From Oceanospirillum linum (lineage in GTDB: Bacteria; Pseudomonadota; Gammaproteobacteria; Pseudomonadales; Halomonadaceae): a stretch of 64,000 bases of DNA. Every line of letters begins with the position of its first letter. Position 1 is the first letter of the stretch. Position numbers and translations under genes: made by a program. Positions 25,357 through 33,785 of this stretch are shown in pieces. The notes beneath the pieces were generated by a model, which saw nothing but the letters and a program-made list of their open reading frames with translations, did no database searches and had not been told where the DNA came from. The stretch is from contig NZ_FXTS01000001.1 of NCBI RefSeq assembly GCF_900182785.1, positions 434,001 to 498,000 of the forward strand, given 5' to 3'.

Positions 25357-26874
25357 TTAAGCGCTGACGTTTTTCGCCGCGATAATCTCTTTCCACTTAG
25401 CAGGCCCGGTGGTGTGTACCGACTCACCCTTGGTATCAACAGCCACTGTAACCGGCATATCCGTCACTTCAAATTCATAAATGGCTTCCATCCCCATTTC
25501 AGGGAAAGCCAATACCTTGGCGTTCGTAATCGCTTTCGATACCAGGTAAGCGGCGCCACCTACCGCCATCAGGTAAACCGCTTTGTTGTCCTTGATCGCT
25601 TCAATCGCAACAGGGCCACGCTCAGATTTACCGATCATTCCCAGAAGACCGGTGCTCTCGATAACCTGACGGGTGAACTTGTCCATACGGGTTGCCGTAG
25701 TAGGGCCAGCAGGGCCAACCACTTCATCACGTACCGGATCAACCGGGCCTACGTAGTAGATAAAGCGCCCTTTCAGATCCACCGGCAACTCTTCACCGGC
25801 ATTCAGCATCTCAACCATTCTCTTGTGAGCTGCATCACGACCGGTCAGCATCTTACCATTCAGCAGAACCGTTTCCCCCGGCTTCCAACTTTGAACGTCT
25901 TCTGGTGTGACTTCATCCAGGTTCACACGGCGGGTGCTCTCACTGACTTCGAAAGTCACTTCCGGCCAATCATCCAGGTTCGGAGGTGTTTGCAATGCAG
26001 CACCGGAACCATCCAGCTCAAAATGTGCATGGCGTGTGGCCGCACAGTTAGGAATCATACATACCGGCAGAGAAGCCGCATGGGTTGGGTAGTCTTTGAT
26101 CTTAACGTCCAGTACCGTGGTCAGGCCACCCAGGCCTTGAGCACCAATACCCAGCTCATTAACTGCATCCATAATTTCCAGACGCAACTCTTCAGCACGA
26201 TTCTGTGGGCCGCGCTCGCGCAATTCATGGATATCAATCGGGTCCATCAGAGATTCTTTCGCCATAACGGCTGCTTTCTCAGCAGTACCACCGATACCCA
26301 GACCCAGCATACCTGGCGGACACCAGCCAGCACCCATGGTCGGTACGGTTTTCTTAACCCACTCAACAATAGAATCCGATGGGTTCAGCATCACCATTTT
26401 AGATTTGTTTTCAGAGCCGCCACCTTTCGCTGCGACCTGAACATCAACGGTGTTGCCCGGTACGATTTCATAGTGAATAACCGCAGGGGTATTGTCTTTA
26501 GTGTTCTGACGCTTACCGGCAGGGTCCGCCAGAATAGAAGCGCGCAGTACGTTATCGGGGTGGGTATAAGCACGACGAACGCCTTCGTTAATCATGTCTT
26601 CAAGGCTCATATCGCCTTCCCACTGTACCTGCATACCTACTTTGACAAATACGGTAACAATACCAGTATCCTGACAGATAGGACGCTTACCTTCTGCACA
26701 CATACGTGAGTTGATCAGGATTTGTGCCATTGCATCTTTAGCTGCAGGGTTTTCCTCTCTCAGATAGGCTTCATGCACCGCCTGAATAAAGTCTACCGGA
26801 TGGTAGTAGGAAATATATTGCAGGGCGTCCGCAACACTATCGATCATATCGTCTTGACGGATTACAGTCGTCAT
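25357..26874 (-). CDS. Fumarate hydratase, class I (iron-sulfur)
   Basis: The product has 505 residues and is a one-chain class I fumarase joining the alpha part (to about residue 290) and beta part (about 300-505). It converts fumarate and malate. The three Cys that would hold the oxygen-sensitive 4Fe-4S cluster are visible in ICQDTG, GWCPPGMLG and PNCAATRH. ATG at 26874 is used because AGGAG is 10 bases upstream; the frame could be extended by seven residues to GTG at 26895. It is transcribed alone, about 6 kb beyond the sucD end of the main TCA cluster, and supplies the step after succinate dehydrogenase. A symbol (fumA or fumB) is withheld because the class does not separate them. Confidence 0.92.
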   Translation of the reverse strand: MTTVIRQDDMIDSVADALQYISYYHPVDFIQAVHEAYLREENPAAKDAMAQILINSRMCAEGKRPICQDTGIVTVFVKVGMQVQWEGDMSLEDMINEGVRRAYTHPDNVLRASILADPAGKRQNTKDNTPAVIHYEIVPGNTVDVQVAAKGGGSENKSKMVMLNPSDSIVEWVKKTVPTMGAGWCPPGMLGLGIGGTAEKAAVMAKESLMDPIDIHELRERGPQNRAEELRLEIMDAVNELGIGAQGLGGLTTVLDVKIKDYPTHAASLPVCMIPNCAATRHAHFELDGSGAALQTPPNLDDWPEVTFEVSESTRRVNLDEVTPEDVQSWKPGETVLLNGKMLTGRDAAHKRMVEMLNAGEELPVDLKGRFIYYVGPVDPVRDEVVGPAGPTTATRMDKFTRQVIESTGLLGMIGKSERGPVAIEAIKDNKAVYLMAVGGAAYLVSKAITNAKVLAFPEMGMEAIYEFEVTDMPVTVAVDTKGESVHTTGPAKWKEIIAAKNVSA

Positions 26875-27276
26875 CTTCGGAGCATCTCCTATCACGGTGT
26901 GTGCTTGGCTCCGGCGAACCGGAGTCTCGTTATTATTGAAGGCCTGCTACTAAGTCGTCTGCCCTAATTACAACACGCTCCGGCTGTAATAAAGAGCTAT
27001 AAAATAAAGGAGGGCACAACGCTATCATCAGATCCTGTTAAGTCGCCGGATTATACACGATTTTCTGAAGCTAAGGCCCATCTGTCAGCTCAACTTTAGA
27101 CAAAGGCACAAAAACCACTTAACAAAAAGTTACACAAAGAAACACCTAGACTACAGAAGAGTTCGGACTCTTAACCCACACTCATCAAAGATACAACTTT
27201 AACCTTTGTTCAAAAAAGATCCCCCATAAAGCTTCCAGCCAAGCGTTATCTCACTATCCTTACTGTGGTTCCAAAA
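26875..27276. promoter_or_regulatory. Divergent control region of fumarase and the diguanylate cyclase
   Basis: In the fumarase leader (minus strand) is a stable hairpin, CCGG-TTCG-CCGG with flanking pairs (about 26908-26926). Further up is ATTACA/TGTAAT with a 12-base gap (about 26967-26990), a possible protein site. From 27060 to 27276 the sequence is A/C-rich with no clear promoter hexamers. No gene is supported in this 400-bp gap. Confidence 0.4.
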
Positions 27277-28476
27277 ATGAAAACAATAAAATGCCCAGCG
27301 ACCAGAGAGCGTCACGAGCAATATCTGCGCATGAAGCGCTTGGGTATATCCGCACTTTCTCATGGCATGCTACTTCTGATCTTAGCACTGGCTCTCAGCC
27401 TGGATCTGTTAACAGATTTCAGCTTGCTAAGCTTCGTGCTTTTGACATTTAGCGCTATGGCGACCCAGGGAGCTTTTTGGTTACTGTTCCATTGCCGAAT
27501 CAATCTCAGGTTCAAAGACCCCTCCCTGACACTGATGCAGATGGCAGTCGCGATTATATGGTTCAGTATTCTGATCAGCCAGCTACCAGAGATACGTGGT
27601 AGCCTGACACTGCTCTACATTATGGTCATGCTGTTTGGAATTTTTCAGATCTCTATGTTTGAGTTTGCTTTCGTTGGCCTGCTCAGTCTTGTCTGCTTTG
27701 GCGGTGTAATCGCTTCAGATCTTTATTTCCACCCGGAAGAAATTAACCTAAAGCTCAGTCTGGTACAGTGGCTTATATTGGCCTCAGCACAAACCTGGAT
27801 CGCTCTTTTTGGTAGCTACGTTCGACGGTTGAGTGAGCGCCTGAAGAGACAACGTTCTGTCCTTCGCCACAGTAACCATAAAATGCAACGCGCGAATGAA
27901 GAACTCGAACAAGCGATGGAACAGCTGGATGAAATAGCCGGAACCGATGAGTTGACCGGCGTACTCAACCGCCGCCGATTTTTTGAAGAAAGCCGACTGA
28001 GGCTTGCAGGTACAGATGAATACCAGTCTTCTGCACTCTGCATGATAGACCTTGATCACTTCAAAAGAGTGAATGATCGCTTCGGCCACCAGGCAGGGGA
28101 TCTTGTATTAGAACGTTTTTGTCAGATAACCCGGGAATGCCTGAGAGGCAGCGATCTGTTTGGCAGGTACGGCGGTGAAGAGTTTATCCTGTTGTTGCCA
28201 CAAACCAATCAGGAGAGTGGCGTACAGATCGCCGAACGTATCCGACTTGCTTTCGAACAGTACACCTTTGACAGCATTGAACCAGGCCTCAGGCTTAGCG
28301 CCTCTATCGGCGCTACGCTACACCGCTGGGGCGAAACATTGGAAGAAACATTAAAGCGGGCGGATAAAGCTCTGTATCAGGCAAAAAGCTTCGGCAGAAA
28401 CCAGACAATTTATATATCAGGCGCTCAAAGCTCCAGCCGTACATTAGATAACGCAGGAAAGACAGCCAAAGATTAG
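27277..28476 (+). CDS. Membrane-bound diguanylate cyclase (GGDEF)
   Basis: The product has 399 residues. The N-terminal 190 residues hold about six hydrophobic helices (for example ALSHGMLLLILALALSLDLL and GLLSLVCFGGVIASDLYF), a MASE-like membrane sensor, followed by a short coiled coil (about 195-225) and a GGDEF domain (about 225-390). The active site is GGEEF at 299-303, and an RxxD inhibitory site (RGSD, 290-293) stands five residues before it, so both activity and product inhibition are expected. The enzyme makes cyclic-di-GMP from two GTP. ATG at 27277 is chosen over GTG at 27265; neither has a strong ribosome site. Confidence 0.88.
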   Translation: MKTIKCPATRERHEQYLRMKRLGISALSHGMLLLILALALSLDLLTDFSLLSFVLLTFSAMATQGAFWLLFHCRINLRFKDPSLTLMQMAVAIIWFSILISQLPEIRGSLTLLYIMVMLFGIFQISMFEFAFVGLLSLVCFGGVIASDLYFHPEEINLKLSLVQWLILASAQTWIALFGSYVRRLSERLKRQRSVLRHSNHKMQRANEELEQAMEQLDEIAGTDELTGVLNRRRFFEESRLRLAGTDEYQSSALCMIDLDHFKRVNDRFGHQAGDLVLERFCQITRECLRGSDLFGRYGGEEFILLLPQTNQESGVQIAERIRLAFEQYTFDSIEPGLRLSASIGATLHRWGETLEETLKRADKALYQAKSFGRNQTIYISGAQSSSRTLDNAGKTAKD

Positions 28477-28500
28477 ACCTGCACTCTTTGATCTATCAGG

Positions 28501-28547
28501 AGTCATCAACGCAGTAAATGACAAGAGTCATCAACGCAGCAAATGAA
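28501..28547 (+). repeat. 25-bp direct tandem duplication after the diguanylate cyclase gene
   Basis: AGTCATCAACGCAGTAAATG begins at 28501 and recurs at 28526 with one change (T to C). The second copy runs to the cysQ stop codon at 28550. Confidence 0.85.
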
Positions 28548-28549
28548 AC

Positions 28550-29389
28550 TCAGTGAGTTGGTTCCGCTAATTCACTAAAGTGCTCAGCCCATAACGGATC
28601 GACCTTCTGGCAAACCACAAACTCCGGATTCAGAAGGCTCGCTTCCTGATTATAACGCAATGGCTTCAGGTCGCCATCCAACACGCATCCCCCCGCCTGT
28701 TCAACAACAGCTTGCGCTGCAGCTGTATCCCACTCACCCGTTGGGCCAAAGCGAACATAAAGATCACTTTTACCGGCAGCCACTAAACAAAGCTTCAGCG
28801 AGCTGCCCATGGGAACATTTTGGAACGCAGGCAAAACGGCGCAGAATTTCTCCAGTCGTTCAGCGCCATGGGAGCGGCTCCCAACGATTCTCCAGATTTC
28901 AGGCTGATACTTTGGGTCTGTTTTCAGCCGAACCGGGCTATCACTGCCATACTGAGCATGTGCGCCCAGACCCTCGGCACCGGTATAAAGCCAGTCTTTA
29001 ACCGGTGAGTACACTACGCCTAAAACAGGCTTACCCTGCTTAATCAATGCAATGTTAACGGTGAATTCACCATTGCGTTTTACAAACTCTTTCGTGCCAT
29101 CAAGAGGATCAACCAACCAGTAACAAGACCAGTGTTGGCGCTCTTCCCAGCGAATATCATCACTCTCTTCTGACAATACAGGAATATCCGGCGTCAACTG
29201 ACTCAAGCCTTGCTCAATACAGTGATGAGATGCCAGATCAGCACGGGTCAATGGGCTGTTATCCGCTTTATACTCGATACCTAAATCCTTTTCCTGATAA
29301 ATCGCCATAATCGCCTCACCTGCCTTGCGGGATAACTGTACGATATCAGGTAACAAGGATGCAGGGGTCCTTATACTCGATGTGCTCAT
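28550..29389 (-). CDS. cysQ: 3'(2'),5'-bisphosphate nucleotidase CysQ
   Basis: The product has 279 residues of the inositol monophosphatase superfamily. The metal-binding signature is VDPLDGTKEFVKRNGEFTVN near residue 93, and the C-terminal WDTAAAQAVVEQAGG motif is near residue 220; Glu in LSEESDD is the third ligand. CysQ removes phosphate from 3'-phosphoadenosine 5'-phosphate (PAP), a by-product of sulfate assimilation. The KEFVKRNGEFTVNIALI segment favours CysQ over SuhB-type enzymes. AAGGAG lies 5 bases before ATG. Length agrees with the family (about 250-280). It is transcribed in the same direction as the prenyltransferase upstream, 41 bases apart. Confidence 0.9.
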   Translation of the reverse strand: MSTSSIRTPASLLPDIVQLSRKAGEAIMAIYQEKDLGIEYKADNSPLTRADLASHHCIEQGLSQLTPDIPVLSEESDDIRWEERQHWSCYWLVDPLDGTKEFVKRNGEFTVNIALIKQGKPVLGVVYSPVKDWLYTGAEGLGAHAQYGSDSPVRLKTDPKYQPEIWRIVGSRSHGAERLEKFCAVLPAFQNVPMGSSLKLCLVAAGKSDLYVRFGPTGEWDTAAAQAVVEQAGGCVLDGDLKPLRYNQEASLLNPEFVVCQKVDPLWAEHFSELAEPTH

Positions 29390-29430
29390 AATGACTCCTT
29401 AGCCAAATACCGATATGGAAAATCAACGGA

Positions 29431-30342
29431 TTAAAATAGAGGTGGGATCAGGTAACTCGTCAGCAGAAGAGTGCCAAATATCGCATGAAAGCGCCCGGTT
29501 AATGGTGTAATCATCACGCGCTCATTTGCCGGAACGGTCAGCAAACGCCAGGGGGCCTTTAGTGCCAATAGACTCATCAGTATCCATGCACTAAACGGCA
29601 TCACACCGCTAAGCCATAACAGCAGAGCAGCAACAAATGCCGACAAGGCCATAAGTCTGTAGAGCACGACTGACTTCTGATAACCAATACGCACCGTCAG
29701 TGTCTGCTGGCCAACAGCCTTATCACTCTCAAAATCACGTAGCTCATTACTCAATAGTAACAGTGAAGTCAGAATACTTAACGGAATCGCCTGCAAAAAA
29801 TATTCTATTTTAAAATATCCACTCATTACATAAGCGGACCCTGAAATCATCAGAATGCCCATCATAAAAAAAACAATGGGCACACCTAACCCTCGGTTTT
29901 TATAGTTGATGGGCTCTTGAGTATAAAAGTAAGCACCCGCTAAGCCGACGAGACAGATCCATAATAGATCCAATCCTCGTAAACTGATTAAAAACAAGCC
30001 AATCAGAATTGCCATCAGAAAACAGAGAAGGCCTAACCGAAAATTCCGGTCAATCAAGCAGGCTATGTCTTGCCGGTCACTTTCTGAGGCATTAGGAAAG
30101 CGCTGATCCAGTTCACGGATATCAGAATGATCGTTAATCAGGTTAACGGCAAACTGCAGCAGAATTCCTCCGGCCAGAATAGCCGCGGCAAAAAGAAAAG
30201 GTGCATGGCTACCATTCCAACCCAGAATGATACCCTGCAGGCAGGAAAGAACAGCAACCACCAGTGAAAAAGGACGGGCAGCCTTCAGCAATTGGTATTT
30301 CTGAGGGTTGCTATGTCGGCTGCCAAGCGTTTGCGCTGTCAT
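29431..30342 (-). CDS. UbiA-family prenyltransferase, MenA-like
   Basis: The product has 303 residues with eight to nine hydrophobic helices. The first Asp-rich motif for prenyl diphosphate is NLINDHSDIRELD near residue 87, and the second is NELRDFESDKAVGQ near residue 200. Both fit MenA, the 1,4-dihydroxy-2-naphthoate polyprenyltransferase of menaquinone synthesis; UbiA proper has a different second motif. No other men gene is in the window, so the acceptor remains uncertain. AAGGA precedes ATG by 7 bases. It is an inner-membrane enzyme. Confidence 0.75.
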   Translation of the reverse strand: MTAQTLGSRHSNPQKYQLLKAARPFSLVVAVLSCLQGIILGWNGSHAPFLFAAAILAGGILLQFAVNLINDHSDIRELDQRFPNASESDRQDIACLIDRNFRLGLLCFLMAILIGLFLISLRGLDLLWICLVGLAGAYFYTQEPINYKNRGLGVPIVFFMMGILMISGSAYVMSGYFKIEYFLQAIPLSILTSLLLLSNELRDFESDKAVGQQTLTVRIGYQKSVVLYRLMALSAFVAALLLWLSGVMPFSAWILMSLLALKAPWRLLTVPANERVMITPLTGRFHAIFGTLLLTSYLIPPLF

Positions 30343-30468
30343 GCTTTATCCTTAGCCTCTGCTATTGCCATAGGACTTTTTCTGAAACCTGTGCAAATGA
30401 GAATTTTACAGGCGGCTAATAGCAGAGATCAGTTACTTATTATGACGGATCGGAAAAACCAATACAGG

Positions 30469-31854
30469 TTACTTCAGATCACGCATCAGCAGCGCATACT
30501 CCAGATCCGCCTCGTTAAGGCCTGTTCCATCCAGCTCAAACCTGACAATATGACCATTACCAGGTGCAACCTGCATATCCTGACCTTTGCGGTTTTCCAT
30601 CTGTTGCAGCTGGAAGCGACGATTCCCCTCCGGCAACATAAGCTCCAGCATATCACCGGTTTCAAAGCGATTTTTTACATCGATTTCCAGGACATTACGC
30701 TGGCTATCGAAGTTCATAACCTCACCAACAAACTGCTGATTCACCCCAATAGAGTTACCGGTTTCATAGTTTTGGTACTCATCATGGACATGGCGACGGT
30801 AAAAGCCTTCGGTGTAACCCCGGTGCGCCATATTCTCCAGCGTATCCATCAGACTCATATCAAATGGCCGGCCAGCAACCGCATCATCAATCGCTTTGCG
30901 GTATACCTGGGCGGTTCGTGCCACATAATAATGCGACTTGGTACGGCCTTCGATCTTCAGTGAATGAATACCCATCTTAGTCAGGCGTTCAACGTGCTGT
31001 ACTGCACGCAGATCCTTAGAGTTCATGATGTAGGTGCCGTGCTCATCTTCATACACCGGCATCATCTCTCCCGGTCGGGAAGCCTCTTCAATCAGTGCAG
31101 ATAAGCCTTGGCTGTTCTCATCATGGTGCATAGCACCCGGTGACATGACGTCACCCCCGGACATGGACGGGTCCCAAACACCAGCAGACTGATCAACCTG
31201 GGAGACAGGGATCAGGTCACCTGTTGCATCCGTTTGTGTCTGAACAGTATTGTAGTTCCAGCGGCAGGCATTGGTGCAGGTTCCCTGGTTCGGATCGCGA
31301 TGGTTAAAGTAACCGGACAACAGGCAGCGACCTGAGTAAGCGATACACAATGCGCCATGCACAAAGGTTTCCAGCTCAAGCTCCGGACATTCATTACGGA
31401 TCTCTTCAATCTCTTCGAGGGAAAGCTCCCGTGACAGAATGATCCGCTCGACACCTTGCTGGTGCCAGAACTTAGCTGCAGCAAAGTTCACCACATTAGA
31501 CTGTACAGACAGATGAATAGTTTGCTCAGGCCAACGCTCACGGACCATCATAATCAGACCTGGGTCTGACATAATCAGAGCATCTGGCTTCATCTCAATG
31601 ATAGGAGCCATATCATTCAGGTAAGTACGCACTTTGGCATTATGGGGGGCAATATTACTTGCCACGTAAAACTGTTTACCCCGGTCATGAGCGTACTGAA
31701 TCCCCTTCTCCAGGTTATCCAGTTTAAAATCGTTATTTCGGACACGAAGGCTGTAACGGGGCTGCCCTGCATAGACGGCATCTGCACCATAGGCAAAAGC
31801 GTAACGCATATTTTTAAAGGTACCCGCCGGGGAAAGAAGCTCAGGCTTAAACAT
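30469..31854 (-). CDS. trhP: tRNA 5-hydroxyuridine synthase TrhP (YegQ), U32 peptidase family
   Basis: The product has 461 residues beginning MFKPELLSPAGTFKNMRYAF, nearly the same as E. coli YegQ. Motifs include ADAVYAGQPRYSLRVRNN, APHNAKVRTY, HGALCIAYSGRCLLSGYFN and the Cys-containing GTCTNACRW. TrhP introduces the hydroxyl on U34 of certain tRNAs in a prephenate-dependent reaction, a precursor of cmo5U or mo5U. ATG at 31854 (GAGG, 5 bases ahead) is clearly right; the frame is open a further 51 codons upstream but without homology. About 20-25 residues around 265-295 (TDATGDLIPVSQ...) form a variable insert. It is a single gene. Confidence 0.92.
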   Translation of the reverse strand: MFKPELLSPAGTFKNMRYAFAYGADAVYAGQPRYSLRVRNNDFKLDNLEKGIQYAHDRGKQFYVASNIAPHNAKVRTYLNDMAPIIEMKPDALIMSDPGLIMMVRERWPEQTIHLSVQSNVVNFAAAKFWHQQGVERIILSRELSLEEIEEIRNECPELELETFVHGALCIAYSGRCLLSGYFNHRDPNQGTCTNACRWNYNTVQTQTDATGDLIPVSQVDQSAGVWDPSMSGGDVMSPGAMHHDENSQGLSALIEEASRPGEMMPVYEDEHGTYIMNSKDLRAVQHVERLTKMGIHSLKIEGRTKSHYYVARTAQVYRKAIDDAVAGRPFDMSLMDTLENMAHRGYTEGFYRRHVHDEYQNYETGNSIGVNQQFVGEVMNFDSQRNVLEIDVKNRFETGDMLELMLPEGNRRFQLQQMENRKGQDMQVAPGNGHIVRFELDGTGLNEADLEYALLMRDLK

Positions 31855-32137
31855 ATCAACCTCTTCGGTGTCTGGTTGCAGGCCAGATCCACCCTTTGAG
31901 AAAACGCGCACTGCAAGCGTAAAATTGAAAGCTGGCGATTCTAACACAGGCATGGTTAGACAACAGTCTAATCCCATATTTTTAGTGGCAGTTAAGCTGG
32001 TTATCACTCAGAATTTTATGATCGATACGGTCACAACAGCGCAACAAAATCGTAATCTTATCGAAACACTCTTTTTATAGGCTGCTAGAAAGTTCAGATT
32101 CAATATTTCTAATTGCCTGATATAAAAGGAAACCAAT

Positions 32138-32695
32138 ATGAAACTCAAAGCATTAGCTAAAGCTCTTCTGATAACGGGCGCAATTGCAGGCGTGTCTGCC
32201 TGTGCCCAAATGGGTACGGCACATAATAGTGCACAGGAACAGATGCAGCAGGCTAAAGCCTTGTATGAAGTACATCATGATGATGGTCGTATCTATTTTT
32301 TCTATGACAAGTCCACTTACGCTCATTTTCTGCAGCACGGTGAAACACCCTATGCCTTTAAACGTATTGCTTCAGGCCCTAATGGTGAAACCCTGGTCTT
32401 TGGACTCAACGGGAAAGACAAAAAGAAACGTTCCGGTGTAGAAAGCGTTGATATGTATGATGGCAAACTCAAGCCAGATGCTTTCTATGGTGAAATGAGA
32501 GCTGAGGGCCGTATCTATGTGTTCTCAACGCTGGAAGATATGCAGAATGTGCGTGCCACTGGCGAAACCCCTTATCGCTTCACCCAAATTGGTGATGGCC
32601 CTAACGGTGAAACCATTGTTTATGTTTTAAACAACAGTAATAAGAAGCAACGCCCTGATGCACTGATTGCTCAGTTTAAAGCGCAATACCAGTAA
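32138..32695 (+). CDS. Lipoprotein with two tandem homologous domains
   Basis: The product has 185 residues. Residues 1-22 form a lipoprotein signal (Lys start, hydrophobic core, lipobox VSAC with Cys22). The mature part has two copies of an about 60-residue unit: GRIYFFYDKSTYAHFLQHGE, then ETPYAFKRIASGPNGETLVF, against GRIYVFSTLEDMQNVRATGE, then ETPYRFTQIGDGPNGETIVY. The shared pattern G-R-I-Y-x-F...GETPYxFxxIxxGPNGET marks an internal duplication. No known family is assigned; the domain may bind a ligand in the cell envelope. AAAGGA precedes ATG, and a strong terminator follows, so it is a single-gene unit. Confidence 0.85.
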   Translation: MKLKALAKALLITGAIAGVSACAQMGTAHNSAQEQMQQAKALYEVHHDDGRIYFFYDKSTYAHFLQHGETPYAFKRIASGPNGETLVFGLNGKDKKKRSGVESVDMYDGKLKPDAFYGEMRAEGRIYVFSTLEDMQNVRATGETPYRFTQIGDGPNGETIVYVLNNSNKKQRPDALIAQFKAQYQ

Positions 32696-32733
32696 GCAAT
32701 TGCCCTCTTCAGGAGGAAAAAGACTTGCGCTTG

Positions 32734-32757
32734 AAACCAGCTTCGGCTGGTTTTTTT
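32734..32757 (+). terminator. Rho-independent terminator of the lipoprotein gene
   Basis: AAACCAGC-TTCG-GCTGGTTT followed by further T residues; a UUCG tetraloop hairpin. Confidence 0.9.
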
Positions 32758-32816
32758 GAGCCCAAAATTCCTGTCAGAGATCAGAAGCCAATACCAACTG
32801 AGCATAAACAGGCAAT

Positions 32817-32846
32817 AAAAAAGGCGACCCTAGGGTCGCCTTTTGG
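32817..32846 (-). terminator. Terminator of the suc operon (bidirectional)
   Basis: AAAAGGCGACCC and GGGTCGCCTTTT form a perfect 12-bp inverted repeat with a TA centre, about 60 bases after the sucD stop. It has A/T runs on both sides and ends the TCA transcript. Confidence 0.85.
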
Positions 32847-32905
32847 TGTGCTTACGCACAGTAATTATCAGTCTTATTAATAATTACCACTTACTCAAAG
32901 TAAGT

Positions 32906-33781
32906 TTATTTCCAACCAGTAACTTCGCGCAGACCGTCTGCGATACCAGCCAGAGAGCGTACAGTCTTAACGCCAGCGTCTTCCAGTGCAGCAAACTTGT
33001 CATCTGCAGTACCTTTACCACCGGAGATGATTGCACCAGCATGACCCATACGCTTGCCTTTAGGTGCAGTTACACCAGCAATGTAGGATACAACAGGCTT
33101 AGATACATTCGCTTTGATGTAAGCAGCAGCTTCTTCTTCAGCAGTACCACCGATCTCACCGATCATTACGATCGCTTCAGTCTGTGGATCATTCTCAAAT
33201 TTTTCCAGAATGTCGATGAAGTTAGAACCTGGAATCGGGTCACCACCGATACCAACACAAGTGGACTGACCGAAACCAGCATCAGTCGTCTGCTTAACGG
33301 CTTCGTAAGTCAGAGTACCGGAGCGGGAAACGATACCTACTTTACCCGGCAGGTGAATGTGGCCCGGCATGATACCGATCTTACATTCGCCTGGAGTGAT
33401 AACACCCGGGCAGTTAGGGCCAACCAGCTGAACACCCAGCTCGTCACACTTAACTTTACAGTCCAGCATATCCAGCACAGGAATGTGCTCAGTGATACAA
33501 ACGATCAGCTTGATACCTGCGTTTGCTGCTTCCAGGATAGAATCCTTACAGAAAGGAGCAGGAACGTAGATAACAGAAGCGTCAGCGCCAGTGGTTTCAA
33601 CAGCTTCAGCAACTGTGTTGAATACCGGCAGACCCAGGTGAGTCGTACCACCCTTACCAGGAGTTACACCACCAACCATCTGAGTACCATATGCAATAGC
33701 TTGCTCAGAATGGAAAGTACCCTGACCACCAGTGAAACCCTGGCAGATTACTTTAGTGTCTTTGTTGATTAAGATAGACAT
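32906..33781 (-). CDS. sucD: Succinyl-CoA synthetase alpha subunit
   Basis: The product has 291 residues. It binds CoA and carries the phosphorylated His of the ADP-forming succinyl-CoA synthetase, which makes succinate and ATP (or GTP) from succinyl-CoA. Seen are the CoA-binding GFTGGQGTFHSEQAIAYGTQ near residue 15, the NCPGVITPGECKIGIMPG motif near 120 and the phospho-His loop GHAGAIISGGKGTADDK near 245. It starts 4 bases after sucC and is the last gene of the cluster. Confidence 0.96.
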   Translation of the reverse strand: MSILINKDTKVICQGFTGGQGTFHSEQAIAYGTQMVGGVTPGKGGTTHLGLPVFNTVAEAVETTGADASVIYVPAPFCKDSILEAANAGIKLIVCITEHIPVLDMLDCKVKCDELGVQLVGPNCPGVITPGECKIGIMPGHIHLPGKVGIVSRSGTLTYEAVKQTTDAGFGQSTCVGIGGDPIPGSNFIDILEKFENDPQTEAIVMIGEIGGTAEEEAAAYIKANVSKPVVSYIAGVTAPKGKRMGHAGAIISGGKGTADDKFAALEDAGVKTVRSLAGIADGLREVTGWK

Positions 33782-33785
33782 TCGA

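Noticed and set aside
25252..26709. 485-codon open frame on the plus strand opposite fumarase
   Set aside because: The minus-strand frame has clear class I fumarase motifs. The plus-strand frame has biased, His/Arg/Asn-rich composition, no family match and no ribosome site; it results from codon bias in the real gene.
32843..33772. 309-codon open frame opposite sucD
   Set aside because: Shadow of sucD; Ser/Thr/Asn-rich nonsense composition.
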